From Allomesorhizobium camelthorni (GTDB lineage: Bacteria > Pseudomonadota > Alphaproteobacteria > Rhizobiales > Rhizobiaceae), in the NCBI RefSeq assembly GCF_011045125.1, contig NZ_JAAKZF010000050.1, positions 1-38,939 on the forward strand: a stretch of 38,939 nt of DNA. Direction: 5' to 3'. The notes under the pieces are model-generated. The model was not told the origin of the DNA and ran no database searches. It worked only from the letters and a program-made list of their open reading frames with translations. A program made the translations under genes and the position numbers. How positions within the stretch are numbered: position 1 is the stretch's first letter; every line of letters begins with the position of its first letter. Positions 1 to 9,078 of the stretch are shown here, one piece after another.

Positions 1-31
1 CCGCTCCGCTCCGGTTCTCGAAATCCACCAT
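1..31 (-). CDS. Possible start of an upstream divergent gene (partial)
   Basis: On the minus strand an ATG at 31 opens a frame reading MVDFENRSGA to the window edge. It would be divergent from ccmI across about 190 bases. Only ten codons are visible and the ribosome site is weak, so this is tentative. The rest of 32-222 shows no gene and should hold the ccm operon promoter, which I could not place with confidence. Confidence 0.25.
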   Translation of the reverse strand, partial: MVDFENRSGA

Positions 32-222
32 TTTCGCCGCGGCCTGACCTGAATCCCGGCGTATTCTGGTTGGATCGATGTGAGGCCGGCCTGCAATGGC
101 GGCTTTCTGCGCTTCCGGGCCTGAATCGGGGCGCATCTTAGACCTGACAGTCTTCGCGACCGTCAATCAGCCGCAGGCCTGCAATGTTGGCAGGCGGGCC
201 GTGGCTCTTTATTGAGAACACC

Positions 223-1356
223 ATGCTGTTCTGGATCGTTGCCGCATTGTTGACCTTCGGCGCCAGCCTGGCGGTCCTGCTGCCGCTGACAAGCCGGCCG
301 AAAGCCGATTCGACCGACGCGCATGATCTCGAGGTCTATCGCGACCAGTTGGCTGAGATCGACCGCGATGCGGCGCGCGGGCTGATCGGCGATGCCGAGG
401 CCGAGCAGGCACGCGCCGAAATCGCCCGGCGCATCCTGCGCCTGAACGCCGGCGGCCAATCGGCCACCGCTCCGCGCTTTGCCGGGGCAGGGCGGGCTAT
501 CGGCGCTGCCGCGGTGCTGGCCGTCCCGCTGATAAGCTGGGGCGTCTACGCCACGATCGGCTCTCCTGGCAACCCCTCGCAGCCGCTCGAACAGAGGCTG
601 GAGCAGAACCCGGCCGAAAGTTCGGTCGAGGAGCTCGTGGCGCGCGCGGAGGCGCATCTCGCCGCCAATCCGTCCGACGGGCGCGGCTGGGACGTGCTCG
701 CGCCGATCTATCTGCGCACCGGCCGTTCCGCAGAGGCGGTGACCGCCTACCGCAACGCGATCCGCCTCGAAGGCGCGACCGCCGACCGGGAGGCCGGTCT
801 CGGCGAGGCGATCATGAGCGCTGGCGGCGGCATCGTTTCGGCGGAGGCGCAGGCGGCGTTCGAACGGGCGCTGGCGCTGGAAGCCGGCCATGCCAAGGCG
901 CGCTATTATCTGGCGGTGGCGCTGGCCCAGGAAGGCCGGACCGCCGAAGCGCAGGCGGCGTGGCGCGCACTGGCCGACGGACTGCCGGAAGGTTCGCCCT
1001 GGCGCGAGGCGGTCGAGCAGGCGATCGCCGCCGCTGGAAGTCGCCTGACGGCTGGCGAAAGCGGCGAGGGGGCGGGGCCTAGCCAGGAAGACATCGACCA
1101 GGCGGCCGAAATGCCGGCGGCCGACCGGACCGCGATGATCGAAACCATGGTCGCCGGGCTCGATGAAAGACTGCGGCAAAATCCGCAGGATCCGGAAGGT
1201 TGGTCGCGGCTGGTGCGTTCCTACATGGTGCTGGGCAAGCCCGACCAGGCCAAGGATGCGCTCGACCGTGGTTTGAAAGCGCTGGGTCCGGCGACGGAAG
1301 AGGGCAAGAAATTCGCCGAATTTGCCGCTACGCTCGGCGTGGCGGCGACGGAGTAG
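223..1356 (+). CDS. ccmI: Cytochrome c biogenesis protein CcmI (CycH)
   Basis: Part of the system I cytochrome c maturation machinery. CcmI is a membrane-anchored TPR protein that holds apocytochrome c and presents it to the CcmF/CcmH haem-ligation complex on the periplasmic side. The 377-residue protein begins with a membrane segment (MLFWIVAALLTFGASLAV), has a second one near residues 90-110 (IGAAAVLAVPLISWGVYATIG), and continues with a long Ala-rich helical region containing TPR-like repeats (for example the stretches around GWDVLAPIYLRTGRSAEAV and GWSRLVRSYMVLGKPDQA). An in-frame ATG at 184 would add 13 residues; I chose 223 because the membrane segment begins directly there, as in rhizobial CycH. 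It is the first gene of ccmIEFH: the next gene follows after 7 bases, so co-transcription is expected. Confidence 0.93.
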   Translation: MLFWIVAALLTFGASLAVLLPLTSRPKADSTDAHDLEVYRDQLAEIDRDAARGLIGDAEAEQARAEIARRILRLNAGGQSATAPRFAGAGRAIGAAAVLAVPLISWGVYATIGSPGNPSQPLEQRLEQNPAESSVEELVARAEAHLAANPSDGRGWDVLAPIYLRTGRSAEAVTAYRNAIRLEGATADREAGLGEAIMSAGGGIVSAEAQAAFERALALEAGHAKARYYLAVALAQEGRTAEAQAAWRALADGLPEGSPWREAVEQAIAAAGSRLTAGESGEGAGPSQEDIDQAAEMPAADRTAMIETMVAGLDERLRQNPQDPEGWSRLVRSYMVLGKPDQAKDALDRGLKALGPATEEGKKFAEFAATLGVAATE

Positions 1357-1363
1357 AGGACGG

Positions 1364-1798
1364 ATGACGCGAAAGCAGAAACGCCTGTCGGTGATCGCCG
1401 GCGCACTCGCCTTTCTGGGCGCTGCGACGGCGCTGACCTTCTATGCGCTCGGCCAGAAGGCGTCGTTCTTCTATATGCCGGCCGAGTTGCAGGCGGCGAC
1501 GCTGGAGCCCGGCCAGCGGATCAGGCTCGGCGGCCTGGTCGAGAAAGGCACGATCGTGCGCGGGCAGGGAACCGAGGTCGCCTTCTCGGTGACCGACATG
1601 GAAAGCTCCGTGCCCGTGACCTATGTCGGCATTTTGCCGGATCTGTTCCGCGAGGAGCAGGGCGTCATCGCCGAGGGCAGCTTCTCGCCGTCCGGCGTGT
1701 TTGTCGCGGACTCAGTGCTGGCCAAGCATGACGAGACCTACATGCCCAAGGAAGTCGCCGACAGCCTGAAGGCCAAGGGCGTCTGGCAGGAGAATTGA
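1364..1798 (+). CDS. ccmE: Cytochrome c maturation haem chaperone CcmE (CycJ)
   Basis: Periplasmic haem chaperone that binds haem covalently and passes it to CcmF for attachment to apocytochrome c. The 144-residue product has an N-terminal anchor at about residues 8-29 and an OB-fold-like beta domain. Near the C terminus is the motif AKHDETYMP, in which His122 is the expected covalent haem ligand and Tyr126 the expected axial ligand. The start at 1364 is preceded by a good ribosome binding site (AGAGGA) just after the ccmI stop; a longer reading frame from 1322 would lie inside ccmI and is rejected. The stop overlaps the region used to initiate ccmF, consistent with translational coupling in the operon. 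Length is normal for the family. Confidence 0.95.
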   Translation: MTRKQKRLSVIAGALAFLGAATALTFYALGQKASFFYMPAELQAATLEPGQRIRLGGLVEKGTIVRGQGTEVAFSVTDMESSVPVTYVGILPDLFREEQGVIAEGSFSPSGVFVADSVLAKHDETYMPKEVADSLKAKGVWQEN

Positions 1799-1803
1799 GC
1801 GGC

Positions 1804-3798
1804 ATGGTCGAAACCGGACATTTCGCACTTGTTCTGGCCTTCGCAATGGCGCTGGTGCAGTCGGTCGTGCCGCTGTTCGGCGCGCGCACCGGCAACGAGC
1901 GAATGATGGCGGTGGGCGGTCCGGTCGCGGTCGCCGGCTTCGCGCTGACGGCGCTGTCCTTTGCCGCGCTGACCATGGCCTATGTGCAATCCGACTTCTC
2001 GGTCGCCAATGTCTGGGAGAATTCACACTCGCTGAAGCCGATGCTCTACAAGGTCACCGGGACCTGGGGCAATCACGAAGGCTCGATGCTGCTCTGGGTG
2101 CTGATCCTGACGCTTTTCGGGGCGCTCGTGGCCGTATTCGGCTCCAATCTCCCCGCGACGCTGCGCGCCAATGTGCTGGCCGTGCAGGGCTGGATCGGCG
2201 CGGCTTTCCTGCTTTTCATCCTGGTTACGTCGAACCCCTTCGTGCGGATCATCGATCCGCCGATCGAAGGCCGCGATCTAAATCCAATCCTGCAGGATAT
2301 CGGCCTCGCGGTGCATCCGCCGATGCTCTATCTCGGCTATGTCGGCTTTTCCGTCTGCTTCTCCTTCGCGGTCGCAGCCCTGATCGAAGGCAGGATCGAC
2401 GCCGCCTGGGCGCGCTGGGTGCGGCCATGGACGCTGGCCGCATGGATGTTCCTGACCGGCGGCATCGCCATGGGCTCTTACTGGGCCTACTACGAACTGG
2501 GCTGGGGTGGCTTCTGGTTCTGGGATCCGGTCGAGAATGCCTCGTTCATGCCGTGGCTGGCCGGCACGGCGCTTCTCCACTCGGCGATCGTCATGGAAAA
2601 GCGCTCGGCGCTGAAGATCTGGACGCTGCTGCTCGCCATCCTGACCTTCTCGCTGTCGCTGCTGGGCACCTTCCTCGTCCGTTCCGGCGTTTTGACTTCG
2701 GTGCACGCCTTCGCCACCGACCCGAGCCGCGGCGTCTTCATCCTCTGCATCCTGACGCTGTTCATCGGCGGCTCGCTGGCGCTTTTCGCGCTGCGCGCCG
2801 GCAGCCTGGCCGCCGGCGGCGTCTTTCACCCGATTTCGCGCGAGGGCGCGCTGGTCCTCAACAATCTCTTCCTGACCACCGCCACCGCGACTGTACTGGT
2901 CGGCACTTTGTATCCGCTGGTGCTGGAGGCGATTACCGGCGACAAGATCTCGGTCGGCGCGCCGTTCTTCAATCTCACCTTCGGACCGCTGATGGCGCCG
3001 CTGCTCGTGGTCGTCCCGTTCGGCCCCGTGCTGGCCTGGAAACGCGGCGACCTTTACGGGGCAGGGCAGCGGCTGATGGCGGCATTCGCCGGCGCGCTAC
3101 TGGCGGTGCTCGTGGTGATGATGTTCGTCGACGGCGCGTCGGTGTTCGCGGCGCTCGGCATCGGCCTGGCGGTTTGGCTGATCCTCGGAGCGCTGACCGA
3201 TCTCGCGCTGAAATCCGGCTTCGGCAGCGTTTCGGGGCACGTCATGCTGCACCGCCTGGTCGGCCTGCCGAAATCGGTGTTCGGTACGGCGCTGGCCCAT
3301 TTCGGCGTCGGGCTGACGACGCTCGGGCTTGTCGGCGTGCTGTCGTTCGAGCAGGAAAAGATCCTTGCGATGCGCCCGGGCGAGACGATGGAAATCGCAG
3401 GCTACACGCTTCTCTTCGACGGACTGACGCCGGCGCGCGGGCCGAACTACACCGAGGAGCGGGGGCGTTTCGAACTGATCGACGCGCACGGCGAGGCTGA
3501 AAGCGAGCTTGTTTCCTCAAAGCGCTTCTATACGGCCCGCCAGATGCCGACGACGGAGGCCGGGATCAAGACGATCTGGCCAAGCCAGCTCTACGTTTCG
3601 CTCGGCGATCCGACGGCGGATGACGGCGTGGTCGTCAGGGTCTGGTGGAAGCCTCTGGTGACGCTGATCTGGACCGGCGGGCTGGTGATGATGATCGGCG
3701 GCGCCGTATCGCTGATGGATCGCCGGCTCCGCGTCGGTGCGCCGTCGCGGCGCGCGCATCGGGCTGCGGAAAAGCCTGTTTCGGGACTGCCGATATGA
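1804..3798 (+). CDS. ccmF: Haem lyase subunit CcmF (CycK)
   Basis: Large polytopic inner-membrane protein that, with CcmH/CcmI, attaches haem to the CXXCH cysteines of apocytochrome c. The 664-residue protein shows about 14-15 hydrophobic segments. It contains the [12 protein letters not shown] segment and the haem-handling WWD domain ([15 protein letters not shown], from about residue 234), and the conserved His in [12 protein letters not shown] place the start at the ATG at 1804 because an AGGAGA box sits 10 bases upstream; a TTG at 1795 overlaps the ccmE stop and is too close to that box. The stop TGA overlaps the ccmH start (ATGA), a typical coupled junction. CcmABCD and CcmG are not in this window. 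Confidence 0.96.
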   Translation: MVETGHFALVLAFAMALVQSVVPLFGARTGNERMMAVGGPVAVAGFALTALSFAALTMAYVQSDFSVANVWENSHSLKPMLYKVTGTWGNHEGSMLLWVLILTLFGALVAVFGSNLPATLRANVLAVQGWIGAAFLLFILVTSNPFVRIIDPPIEGRDLNPILQDIGLAVHPPMLYLGYVGFSVCFSFAVAALIEGRIDAAWARWVRPWTLAAWMFLTGGIAMGSYWAYYELGWGGFWFWDPVENASFMPWLAGTALLHSAIVMEKRSALKIWTLLLAILTFSLSLLGTFLVRSGVLTSVHAFATDPSRGVFILCILTLFIGGSLALFALRAGSLAAGGVFHPISREGALVLNNLFLTTATATVLVGTLYPLVLEAITGDKISVGAPFFNLTFGPLMAPLLVVVPFGPVLAWKRGDLYGAGQRLMAAFAGALLAVLVVMMFVDGASVFAALGIGLAVWLILGALTDLALKSGFGSVSGHVMLHRLVGLPKSVFGTALAHFGVGLTTLGLVGVLSFEQEKILAMRPGETMEIAGYTLLFDGLTPARGPNYTEERGRFELIDAHGEAESELVSSKRFYTARQMPTTEAGIKTIWPSQLYVSLGDPTADDGVVVRVWWKPLVTLIWTGGLVMMIGGAVSLMDRRLRVGAPSRRAHRAAEKPVSGLPI

Positions 3799-4259
3799 AG
3801 CGGGCGCTTGCCGGCCTCGCAATGGCCCTGGCTCTGCTTTTTGCAGCGCCGGCGGGGGCCGTTCAGCCGAACGAGGTCCTGCAGGACCAGGCTCTGGAGG
3901 CGCGCGCGCGAGACCTGTCGGCGCAATTGCGCTGCATGGTCTGCCAGAACCAGTCGATCGACGAATCCGACGCCGATCTCGCCCGCGATTTGCGGGTCCT
4001 GGTGCGTGACCGGCTGAAGGCCGGAGACAGCGACGCCGAGGTGATCGACTACATCGTTTCCCGCTACGGCGAGTTCGTGCTTTTGAAGCCCCGCTTCAGC
4101 ATCCGCAATGCGCTGCTGTGGGGCACGCCGCTCATCCTGCTCATCGGCGGCGGGGTCTTTGCAGTGCTCTCCGCTCGGTCCAGGCGACGAACCGAGCCCA
4201 AACTGTCTGAAGAGGAAGAGGCGGCGCTCCGCCGCATCCTCGCGGAGGTCGAGAAATAG
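3795..4259 (+). CDS. ccmH: Cytochrome c maturation thiol reductase CcmH (CycL)
   Basis: Periplasm-facing thiol-disulfide protein that keeps the apocytochrome CXXCH cysteines reduced for haem ligation. The 154-residue protein has a signal peptide (about residues 1-22), the diagnostic [11 protein letters not shown] motif with Cys47 and Cys50, a three-helix domain, and a C-terminal membrane anchor (about residues 103-125) followed by a charged tail rich in Glu. The start codon overlaps the ccmF stop by four bases. It is the short CcmH form, so the TPR function is supplied by the separate ccmI. It is the last gene of the operon; about 80 bases separate its stop from the convergent methyltransferase, a gap holding a 12-base palindrome at 4299-4310 but no clear terminator. 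Confidence 0.95.
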   Translation: MKRALAGLAMALALLFAAPAGAVQPNEVLQDQALEARARDLSAQLRCMVCQNQSIDESDADLARDLRVLVRDRLKAGDSDAEVIDYIVSRYGEFVLLKPRFSIRNALLWGTPLILLIGGGVFAVLSARSRRRTEPKLSEEEEAALRRILAEVEK

Positions 4260-4339
4260 CGGTGCGTCGTGGCGCGGCCGGGGCGAACTGTTCAGGCGCC
4301 AAGATCTTGGAAAGTTTTACGCCTCCGCAGGCCGTCGGG

Positions 4340-5140
4340 TCAGGGAGTTATGCCCCGGCAGGCCCAGGCGACGTTCGCGAAGGACCTCGGGCCGTCGGGC
4401 CGGCCGGCCTCGTAGGCGTCGCGCACGGCGGCACTGGTGCGCGCCCGCTCCGCGGCGTCGAGCGTGGCCACATACTTGCCGAGCGGCCCTTCTCCCGCGG
4501 CAATCGGCGTCCAGTAGTCGTCGAAGTTTTGATAGTCCATGCGGATCATCAGCTGGGTTTCCTTGACGTCCACTAGCCCCTGCTCGACAAAGGTCCGTTT
4601 CATTTCACCCGGCTGCATCATCGGCTGGAAGCAATAGCGGGCGCGCAACTGGCGCCCGCTTTCGCTGAGTGCCGCCACCGTGTCGACCATCATGCGCATC
4701 CCGGGCATGCCGCCGAGATGGTCCCACACGGCCGCCGCGACCAAGCCGCCCGGCCGCACGACGCGGCGCATCTCGGCCACTGCCTTGCCGGCTTCCGGCA
4801 CGAAATGGAGCACGAGCAGTGCCAAGGCGCGATCGAACGTGCCGCCCTCGAAGGGCAAGGCGCAGGCATCCGCCTGCCGGATGTTTATGCGCGGGTCCGT
4901 ATTGCGCCGGTTCGCCTCCGCGACAAAGACGGGCGAATAGTCGATCGCGGCGATCTCGCCGAGATCAGCGGCCTTGGCGAGCGCGAAGGTCAAGCTGCCG
5001 GTGCCGCAGCCGACGTCGAGAATCTTTTCGCCGTCCGAAACTCCCGCGAAGTTGATGAATAGAGGCGCGAGTTTTTGGCTCCAGCGGCCCATGAGTTGCT
5101 CATAGCCGGCCGCATCGTGGACATTGAAGCTTGAGGTCAT
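4340..5140 (-). CDS. Class I SAM-dependent methyltransferase
   Basis: Predicted soluble methyltransferase of 266 residues with a Rossmann-like SAM-binding fold. Motif I is clear (ILDVGCGTGSLTFAL, about residues 40-54), followed by the acidic end of strand 2 (AAIDYSP), the DACALPF segment and the post-motif RVVRPGGLVAAAVWD of the Methyltransf_11/UbiE-like group. The substrate cannot be told from sequence; it is not a recognisable ribosomal RNA or quinone enzyme. The start at 5140 is supported by a GGGAGA box 5 bases upstream. It lies on the opposite strand to the flanking ccm and degP genes, in the same direction as the cyclase gene behind it, and appears to have its own promoter at 5164-5193. 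Confidence 0.85.
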   Translation of the reverse strand: MTSSFNVHDAAGYEQLMGRWSQKLAPLFINFAGVSDGEKILDVGCGTGSLTFALAKAADLGEIAAIDYSPVFVAEANRRNTDPRINIRQADACALPFEGGTFDRALALLVLHFVPEAGKAVAEMRRVVRPGGLVAAAVWDHLGGMPGMRMMVDTVAALSESGRQLRARYCFQPMMQPGEMKRTFVEQGLVDVKETQLMIRMDYQNFDDYWTPIAAGEGPLGKYVATLDAAERARTSAAVRDAYEAGRPDGPRSFANVAWACRGITP

Positions 5141-5163
5141 CGAAATCTCCCATACCCTGACGT

Positions 5164-5193
5164 ATGCTAGGCCCCCGACAGGGCGGTTGCCAA
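5164..5193 (-). promoter_or_regulatory. Candidate sigma-70-type promoter of the methyltransferase gene
   Basis: Reading the minus strand, TTGGCA (5193-5188) is separated by 18 bases from TAGCAT (5169-5164), about 24 bases upstream of the methyltransferase start. Both boxes match the housekeeping consensus reasonably, but this is a by-eye match only. Confidence 0.35.
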
Positions 5194-5272
5194 GGAGCGA
5201 GAGCGATCATGGCGAATGTCGATGATCCATGCCGACTGCAAATCGGATAGGGGCTGATTCCCTGCGGCTCAG

Positions 5273-6550
5273 TTACCGTTCGACTGCCTTTAGCTCGAAC
5301 ACCGCTTGCGGGCCGGCGAAGCCTTTCAGCGTATGCCGGCCGAGATCGCGGACCATGCTCGCTGGCAGTATTGAGGCGACTTCTTTCGAGCAGACGGCCT
5401 TCTTGTCGAGCAGCTTGGCCGCGCTTTCGAGGCGGCTGAGATAGTTCACGGTCGGGCCGACGACGGTAAAGTCGAGGCGATCGAGGCTGCCGATATTGCC
5501 GTAGACGACGGGGCCGACATGCATTGCGGCAACGAAGGGCCTGTTCGAAACGGCGGGCTGTCCAAAGGCCTGGGTGATGCTGCGGGCGGCACGCATGCAT
5601 GCCTCTTCGCGGCCGTGCTCCTCGGCCGAGAAGACGGAAAGCACGCCGTCGCCGACAAATTTCAGCACATCGCCGCCCTCTGACCGCACGGCGTCAACGA
5701 CGACCTCGAAGTAGCTTCCCAAGCTCTCCAGCAGATCTCCCGGCGGCAACCGTTCCGAGAGCCCGGTAAAATCGCGCAGATCGGTGACCAGCACCGCCGC
5801 TTCGATCTCCGTCGTCTGTCCGCGCCGGAAAGCGCCTTTGCCGATACGGTCGGCGGGACCGGCGCCAAGATAGACCTCGAGCAGGCTTGCCATCGAATGA
5901 CGCATGGCGGCAGGCTCCAGCGCAGCGGCGATTGCCGGCGCGAGCGCTTCGATCAGCGCAACCTCGCGTTCGGAAAAGCCGCCCGGGCGGTCGGTGGTGA
6001 AGGCGCCGACCTGAACCGATTCGTCCCCATATTCGATGGGCAGCGCGAGATAGTCGGTGCTGCCGGCCGCCAGTTCGAACAGGACCGGGTGGTCTCGTCC
6101 CTCGACCAACTGTTCGAGCGAGTGGTGAAAGCTCGTCCGCGTGACGACGACGTGCTCGAACGGGCTGCCTCTGTAAGAGTCCGTTGCGAGCATGCCGCGC
6201 GGCACCGTATAGCGCTCGGCTCCGCCGCCGCTGGTCCATATCACGCCCCATGCGCTGATCAGCGGATTGGCGACCGACTGGCCGATCCGCACGCGCCGCA
6301 GCGGGATGCCGGCGTCGACCAACCGTTCCGCCAAACCTCCGACGATCCCCTCCGGAGTGCCGTGCTGCCGGGCGGGGCCGATCAGCCAGAACGCGATCTC
6401 GGCCTGAACCGCCGCCGGGTCTTCCGTTTCAGCCAATTGTCTCATCCAGTGGGAGCATGCGTCCTGCGCCGCACCGTAGGCCGTGTGCGTTGCGAAGGAA
6501 AGTTCCGGAGCCGGCAGTCCTCCAGTATCAGTTGCCGACGCCCTCGACAT
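5273..6550 (-). CDS. Class III adenylate/guanylate cyclase with N-terminal sensory region
   Basis: Predicted cytoplasmic nucleotide cyclase of 425 residues. The C-terminal cyclase homology domain (about residues 248-420) has the two metal-binding aspartates (Asp257 in VTDLRDFT, Asp301 in KFVGDGVLSVF), a Lys at 297 that would contact the base, and the NYLSRLE transition-state motif. The N-terminal half (about residues 20-220) has no membrane segment and looks like a GAF-type sensor, so a soluble signal may control activity. I start at the ATG at 6550; the frame is open to 6676 but that extension would overlap the degP start. It is divergent from degP across about 115 bases and in the same direction as the methyltransferase. 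Production of cAMP rather than cGMP is likely but not proven. Confidence 0.87.
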   Translation of the reverse strand: MSRASATDTGGLPAPELSFATHTAYGAAQDACSHWMRQLAETEDPAAVQAEIAFWLIGPARQHGTPEGIVGGLAERLVDAGIPLRRVRIGQSVANPLISAWGVIWTSGGGAERYTVPRGMLATDSYRGSPFEHVVVTRTSFHHSLEQLVEGRDHPVLFELAAGSTDYLALPIEYGDESVQVGAFTTDRPGGFSEREVALIEALAPAIAAALEPAAMRHSMASLLEVYLGAGPADRIGKGAFRRGQTTEIEAAVLVTDLRDFTGLSERLPPGDLLESLGSYFEVVVDAVRSEGGDVLKFVGDGVLSVFSAEEHGREEACMRAARSITQAFGQPAVSNRPFVAAMHVGPVVYGNIGSLDRLDFTVVGPTVNYLSRLESAAKLLDKKAVCSKEVASILPASMVRDLGRHTLKGFAGPQAVFELKAVER

Positions 6551-6664
6551 TACCAAAAATTCATCCGCCGGAAATGGCGCGGTAATGTGCCGATCTCTAT
6601 CTCTTTTGCCAGCGATGCAGCCTCCGCGCATCCGCAGAATCCGCAGAAGAGGATACGAGATACG

Positions 6665-8209
6665 ATGAACACCCAAGGAAATCCCGTTTCACGCACCCGC
6701 AAGCGGCTTCTGGCCGCTGTAGCCTCCGTAGCCGTAGCTGGCGCGGTCGGCTTCGGCGCTGTTGCTTCCGGCACCGTGCCGGTGCTGGCCCAAGCCGTGG
6801 CCGTCGAAACCCAGGCGCAGGCCCCCGGCTTCGCCGATATCGTCGAGCGTGTTTCGCCTGCGGTCGTCAGCGTCCAGGTCAAGGCCAGCTTCGCGCCTGC
6901 GGCCGAACGCGGCGGCGACTTCTTCACTGGCCCGGAAGGCTTCGAAGATCTCCCGGACGACCACCCGCTCAAGCGCTTCTTCCGCGAGTTCCCTGGCGAC
7001 CGTGACCAGGATCGCGGCCGGCGCTTCGAACGTCGCGGCGGCCGCGGCCAGGCTCGCCCGATGGCGCAGGGCTCCGGCTTCTTCATCTCCGAGGACGGCT
7101 ACCTGGTCACCAACAACCATGTGGTCCAGGGCGGCTCCGAATTGGTCGTCGTGATGGACAATGGCGACGAACTCGACGCCAAGTTGATCGGCACCGATCC
7201 GCGCACCGACCTCGCTGTCCTCAAGGTCGAGGAAAACGGCCGCAAATTCACCTATGTCGAATTCGCCGATGACGGCAAGGTTCGCGTCGGTGACTGGGTC
7301 GTGGCCGTCGGCAATCCGTTCGGCCTTGGTGGCACCGTCACGGCCGGCATCGTCTCGGCCCGCGGCCGCGACATCGGCGCAGGCCCTTACGACGATTTCA
7401 TCCAGATCGACGCTGCGGTGAACCGCGGCAATTCCGGCGGTCCCGCTTTCAACCTCAAGGGCGAAGTCGTCGGCATCAACACCGCGATCTTCTCGCCTTC
7501 GGGCGGCAATGTCGGCATCGCCTTCGCCATTCCGGCTTCGACCGCGAAACTGGTCGTCGACGAACTGATCAAGGATGGCAGCGTGTCGCGCGGCTGGCTC
7601 GGCGTCCAGATCCAGCCTGTCACCGACGAGATCGGTGAATCGCTCGGCCTGGCCGATGCCAAGGGCGCACTGGTGTCCGAAGCCCAGCCCGACGGCCCGG
7701 CCAAGGCAGCCGGCATCGTCGCCGGCGACGTGATCACCAAGGTCGACGGCAAGGACGTCGCCTCGCCGCGCGAACTCGCACGCCTCATCGGCGGCATCGA
7801 GCCCGGCAAGACCGTCGAGGTCACCCTGTGGCGCAACGGCAAGAACGAGGCCGTGAAGCTCGAGCTCGGCGAACTGCCCGGCGAGCAGCAGCAGGCTGCG
7901 CTCGATCCGCAGGCTCCGGCAGGGGAGACCGAGACCGGCACGCTTGCCGATCTCGGCCTGACGGTGACCACCGCCGATGACGGCAAGGGCCTGGTCGTGA
8001 CCGACGTCGCGCCCGACAGCGATGCGGCCGCGCGCGGCATCCTGCCCGGCGACGTCATCACCTCGGTCAACTCGGCCGAAGTAAACGGCGCAGCCGACGT
8101 CTCCAAGGCGATGCAGGAAGCCGCCAAGGCCGGCCGCAAGTCGGTCCTGGTGCAGGTGATGCGCGACGACGCAAACCTGTTCGTGGCGCTGCCTGTAGCC
8201 GCAAGTTGA
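6665..8209 (+). CDS. degP: Periplasmic serine protease DegP/HtrA (Do family)
   Basis: Periplasmic protease-chaperone that degrades misfolded envelope proteins. The 514-residue protein has a signal peptide ending near AQA (about residue 44), an Arg/Asp-rich flexible loop (about residues 111-133), a trypsin-like domain with catalytic His152 (TNNHVV), Asp182 (RTDLAVLKV) and Ser257 (RGNSGGPAFN), and two PDZ domains (about residues 285-375 and 410-505). The frame is open far upstream, but 6665 fits the signal peptide and lies behind an AGAGGA box about 12 bases away. The gene follows ccmH directly in Sinorhizobium as I recall it; here two minus-strand genes intervene, so degP must use its own promoter in 6551-6664. 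Confidence 0.96.
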   Translation: MNTQGNPVSRTRKRLLAAVASVAVAGAVGFGAVASGTVPVLAQAVAVETQAQAPGFADIVERVSPAVVSVQVKASFAPAAERGGDFFTGPEGFEDLPDDHPLKRFFREFPGDRDQDRGRRFERRGGRGQARPMAQGSGFFISEDGYLVTNNHVVQGGSELVVVMDNGDELDAKLIGTDPRTDLAVLKVEENGRKFTYVEFADDGKVRVGDWVVAVGNPFGLGGTVTAGIVSARGRDIGAGPYDDFIQIDAAVNRGNSGGPAFNLKGEVVGINTAIFSPSGGNVGIAFAIPASTAKLVVDELIKDGSVSRGWLGVQIQPVTDEIGESLGLADAKGALVSEAQPDGPAKAAGIVAGDVITKVDGKDVASPRELARLIGGIEPGKTVEVTLWRNGKNEAVKLELGELPGEQQQAALDPQAPAGETETGTLADLGLTVTTADDGKGLVVTDVAPDSDAAARGILPGDVITSVNSAEVNGAADVSKAMQEAAKAGRKSVLVQVMRDDANLFVALPVAAS

Positions 8210-8305
8210 TGACGTTTCCGGCGCGCGCGGTCTCAGCACCCCCGAGCCGCCGCGCCGGAGAAGACGGGACCGGCTTGTATCCCTCGTACTCCGTACCGGT
8301 TCCGG

Positions 8306-8334
8306 CGGCGGCAGGCGCCCATCGCCTGCTGCCG
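8306..8334 (+). other. Stem-loop between degP and the response regulator
   Basis: The arms CGGCGGCAGGCG (8306-8317) and CGCCTGCTGCCG (8323-8334) pair over 12 positions with one G-U and a five-base loop. There is no run of T after it, so it is not an obvious intrinsic terminator. It ends 18 bases before the response regulator start and could be a 3' end stabiliser for degP or a structure affecting translation. A further 8-bp inverted repeat (CCGGCGCG/CGCGCCGG) lies at about 8219-8264. Confidence 0.45.
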
Positions 8335-8352
8335 TATTCGTTGGAGCTACCC

Positions 8353-9075
8353 ATGAAGAACGCACCCGTAGCCCATGAAGAAATTGCGTATAGTGACCGG
8401 ATGAAGATTCTGGTCATCGAAGACGACCGCGAGGCGGCCGATTACCTGCAGAAGGCGCTGACGGAGGCGGGGCACACCGCGCATGTGGCGGGCGACGGCG
8501 AAACCGGCTTCGCGCTCGCCGATTCAGGCGACTATGACGTGATGATCGTCGACCGCATGCTGCCGCGGCGCGACGGGCTTTCGGTCATTGCCGGGCTGAG
8601 GTCGCGTGGCAACACCACGCCGGTGCTGATCCTTTCGGCGCTGGGCGAGGTCGACGACCGCGTGACGGGCCTCAGGGCCGGCGGCGACGACTATCTCACC
8701 AAACCCTATGCTTTCAGCGAGCTTCTGGCGCGCGTCGAAGTGCTCAACCGGCGGGCGAGCTTCAAGGAAGCCGACACCGTCTACCGCATCGGCGATCTCG
8801 AACTCGACCGGCTGTCGCACACGGTGCGCCGCGGCGGGCGTGAGATCTCGCTGCAGCCGCGCGAATTCAAGCTGCTCGAATATCTGATGCGCCATGCCGG
8901 CCAGGTGGTGACGCGCACAATGCTGCTAGAAAACGTCTGGGACTATCATTTCGACCCGCAGACGAACGTGATCGACGTCCATGTCTCGCGGCTGCGCGGC
9001 AAAATCGAAAAGGGCTTCGACAGCCCGATCCTGCATACGGTGCGCGGCGCCGGCTACATGCTCAAGGCCACCTGA
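8353..9075 (+). CDS. OmpR/PhoB-family response regulator
   Basis: DNA-binding response regulator of 240 residues. The receiver domain (about residues 17-130) has the acidic pair in VIEDD, the phospho-acceptor Asp67 in MIVDRMLP, and the conserved Lys in YLTKPY. A winged-helix DNA-binding domain fills the C terminus (REFKLLEYLMRHAGQVVTR to the end). The start is uncertain. ATG 8353 has a GGAG box six bases upstream. ATG 8401 begins at MKILVIEDD, where related proteins usually start, but has no good ribosome site; the 16 extra codons include some rare here, such as AGT and GTA. The cognate kinase follows after three bases. I recall the same pair after degP in Sinorhizobium; its target is not known to me. 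Confidence 0.93.
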   Translation: MKNAPVAHEEIAYSDRMKILVIEDDREAADYLQKALTEAGHTAHVAGDGETGFALADSGDYDVMIVDRMLPRRDGLSVIAGLRSRGNTTPVLILSALGEVDDRVTGLRAGGDDYLTKPYAFSELLARVEVLNRRASFKEADTVYRIGDLELDRLSHTVRRGGREISLQPREFKLLEYLMRHAGQVVTRTMLLENVWDYHFDPQTNVIDVHVSRLRGKIEKGFDSPILHTVRGAGYMLKAT

Positions 9076-9078
9076 CCG

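Noticed and set aside
2427-3500. Long plus-strand frame of 357 codons
   Set aside because: It lies wholly inside ccmF in another frame, is Arg/Gly/Ala-rich and shows no family features; it is a high-GC shadow.
4299-4310. Perfect CCAAGATCTTGG palindrome after ccmH
   Set aside because: No loop and no T run, so it is not a terminator; no other role can be argued.
6689-8365. 558-codon minus-strand frame
   Set aside because: Antisense to degP; GC-driven shadow with no ribosome site or recognisable domain.
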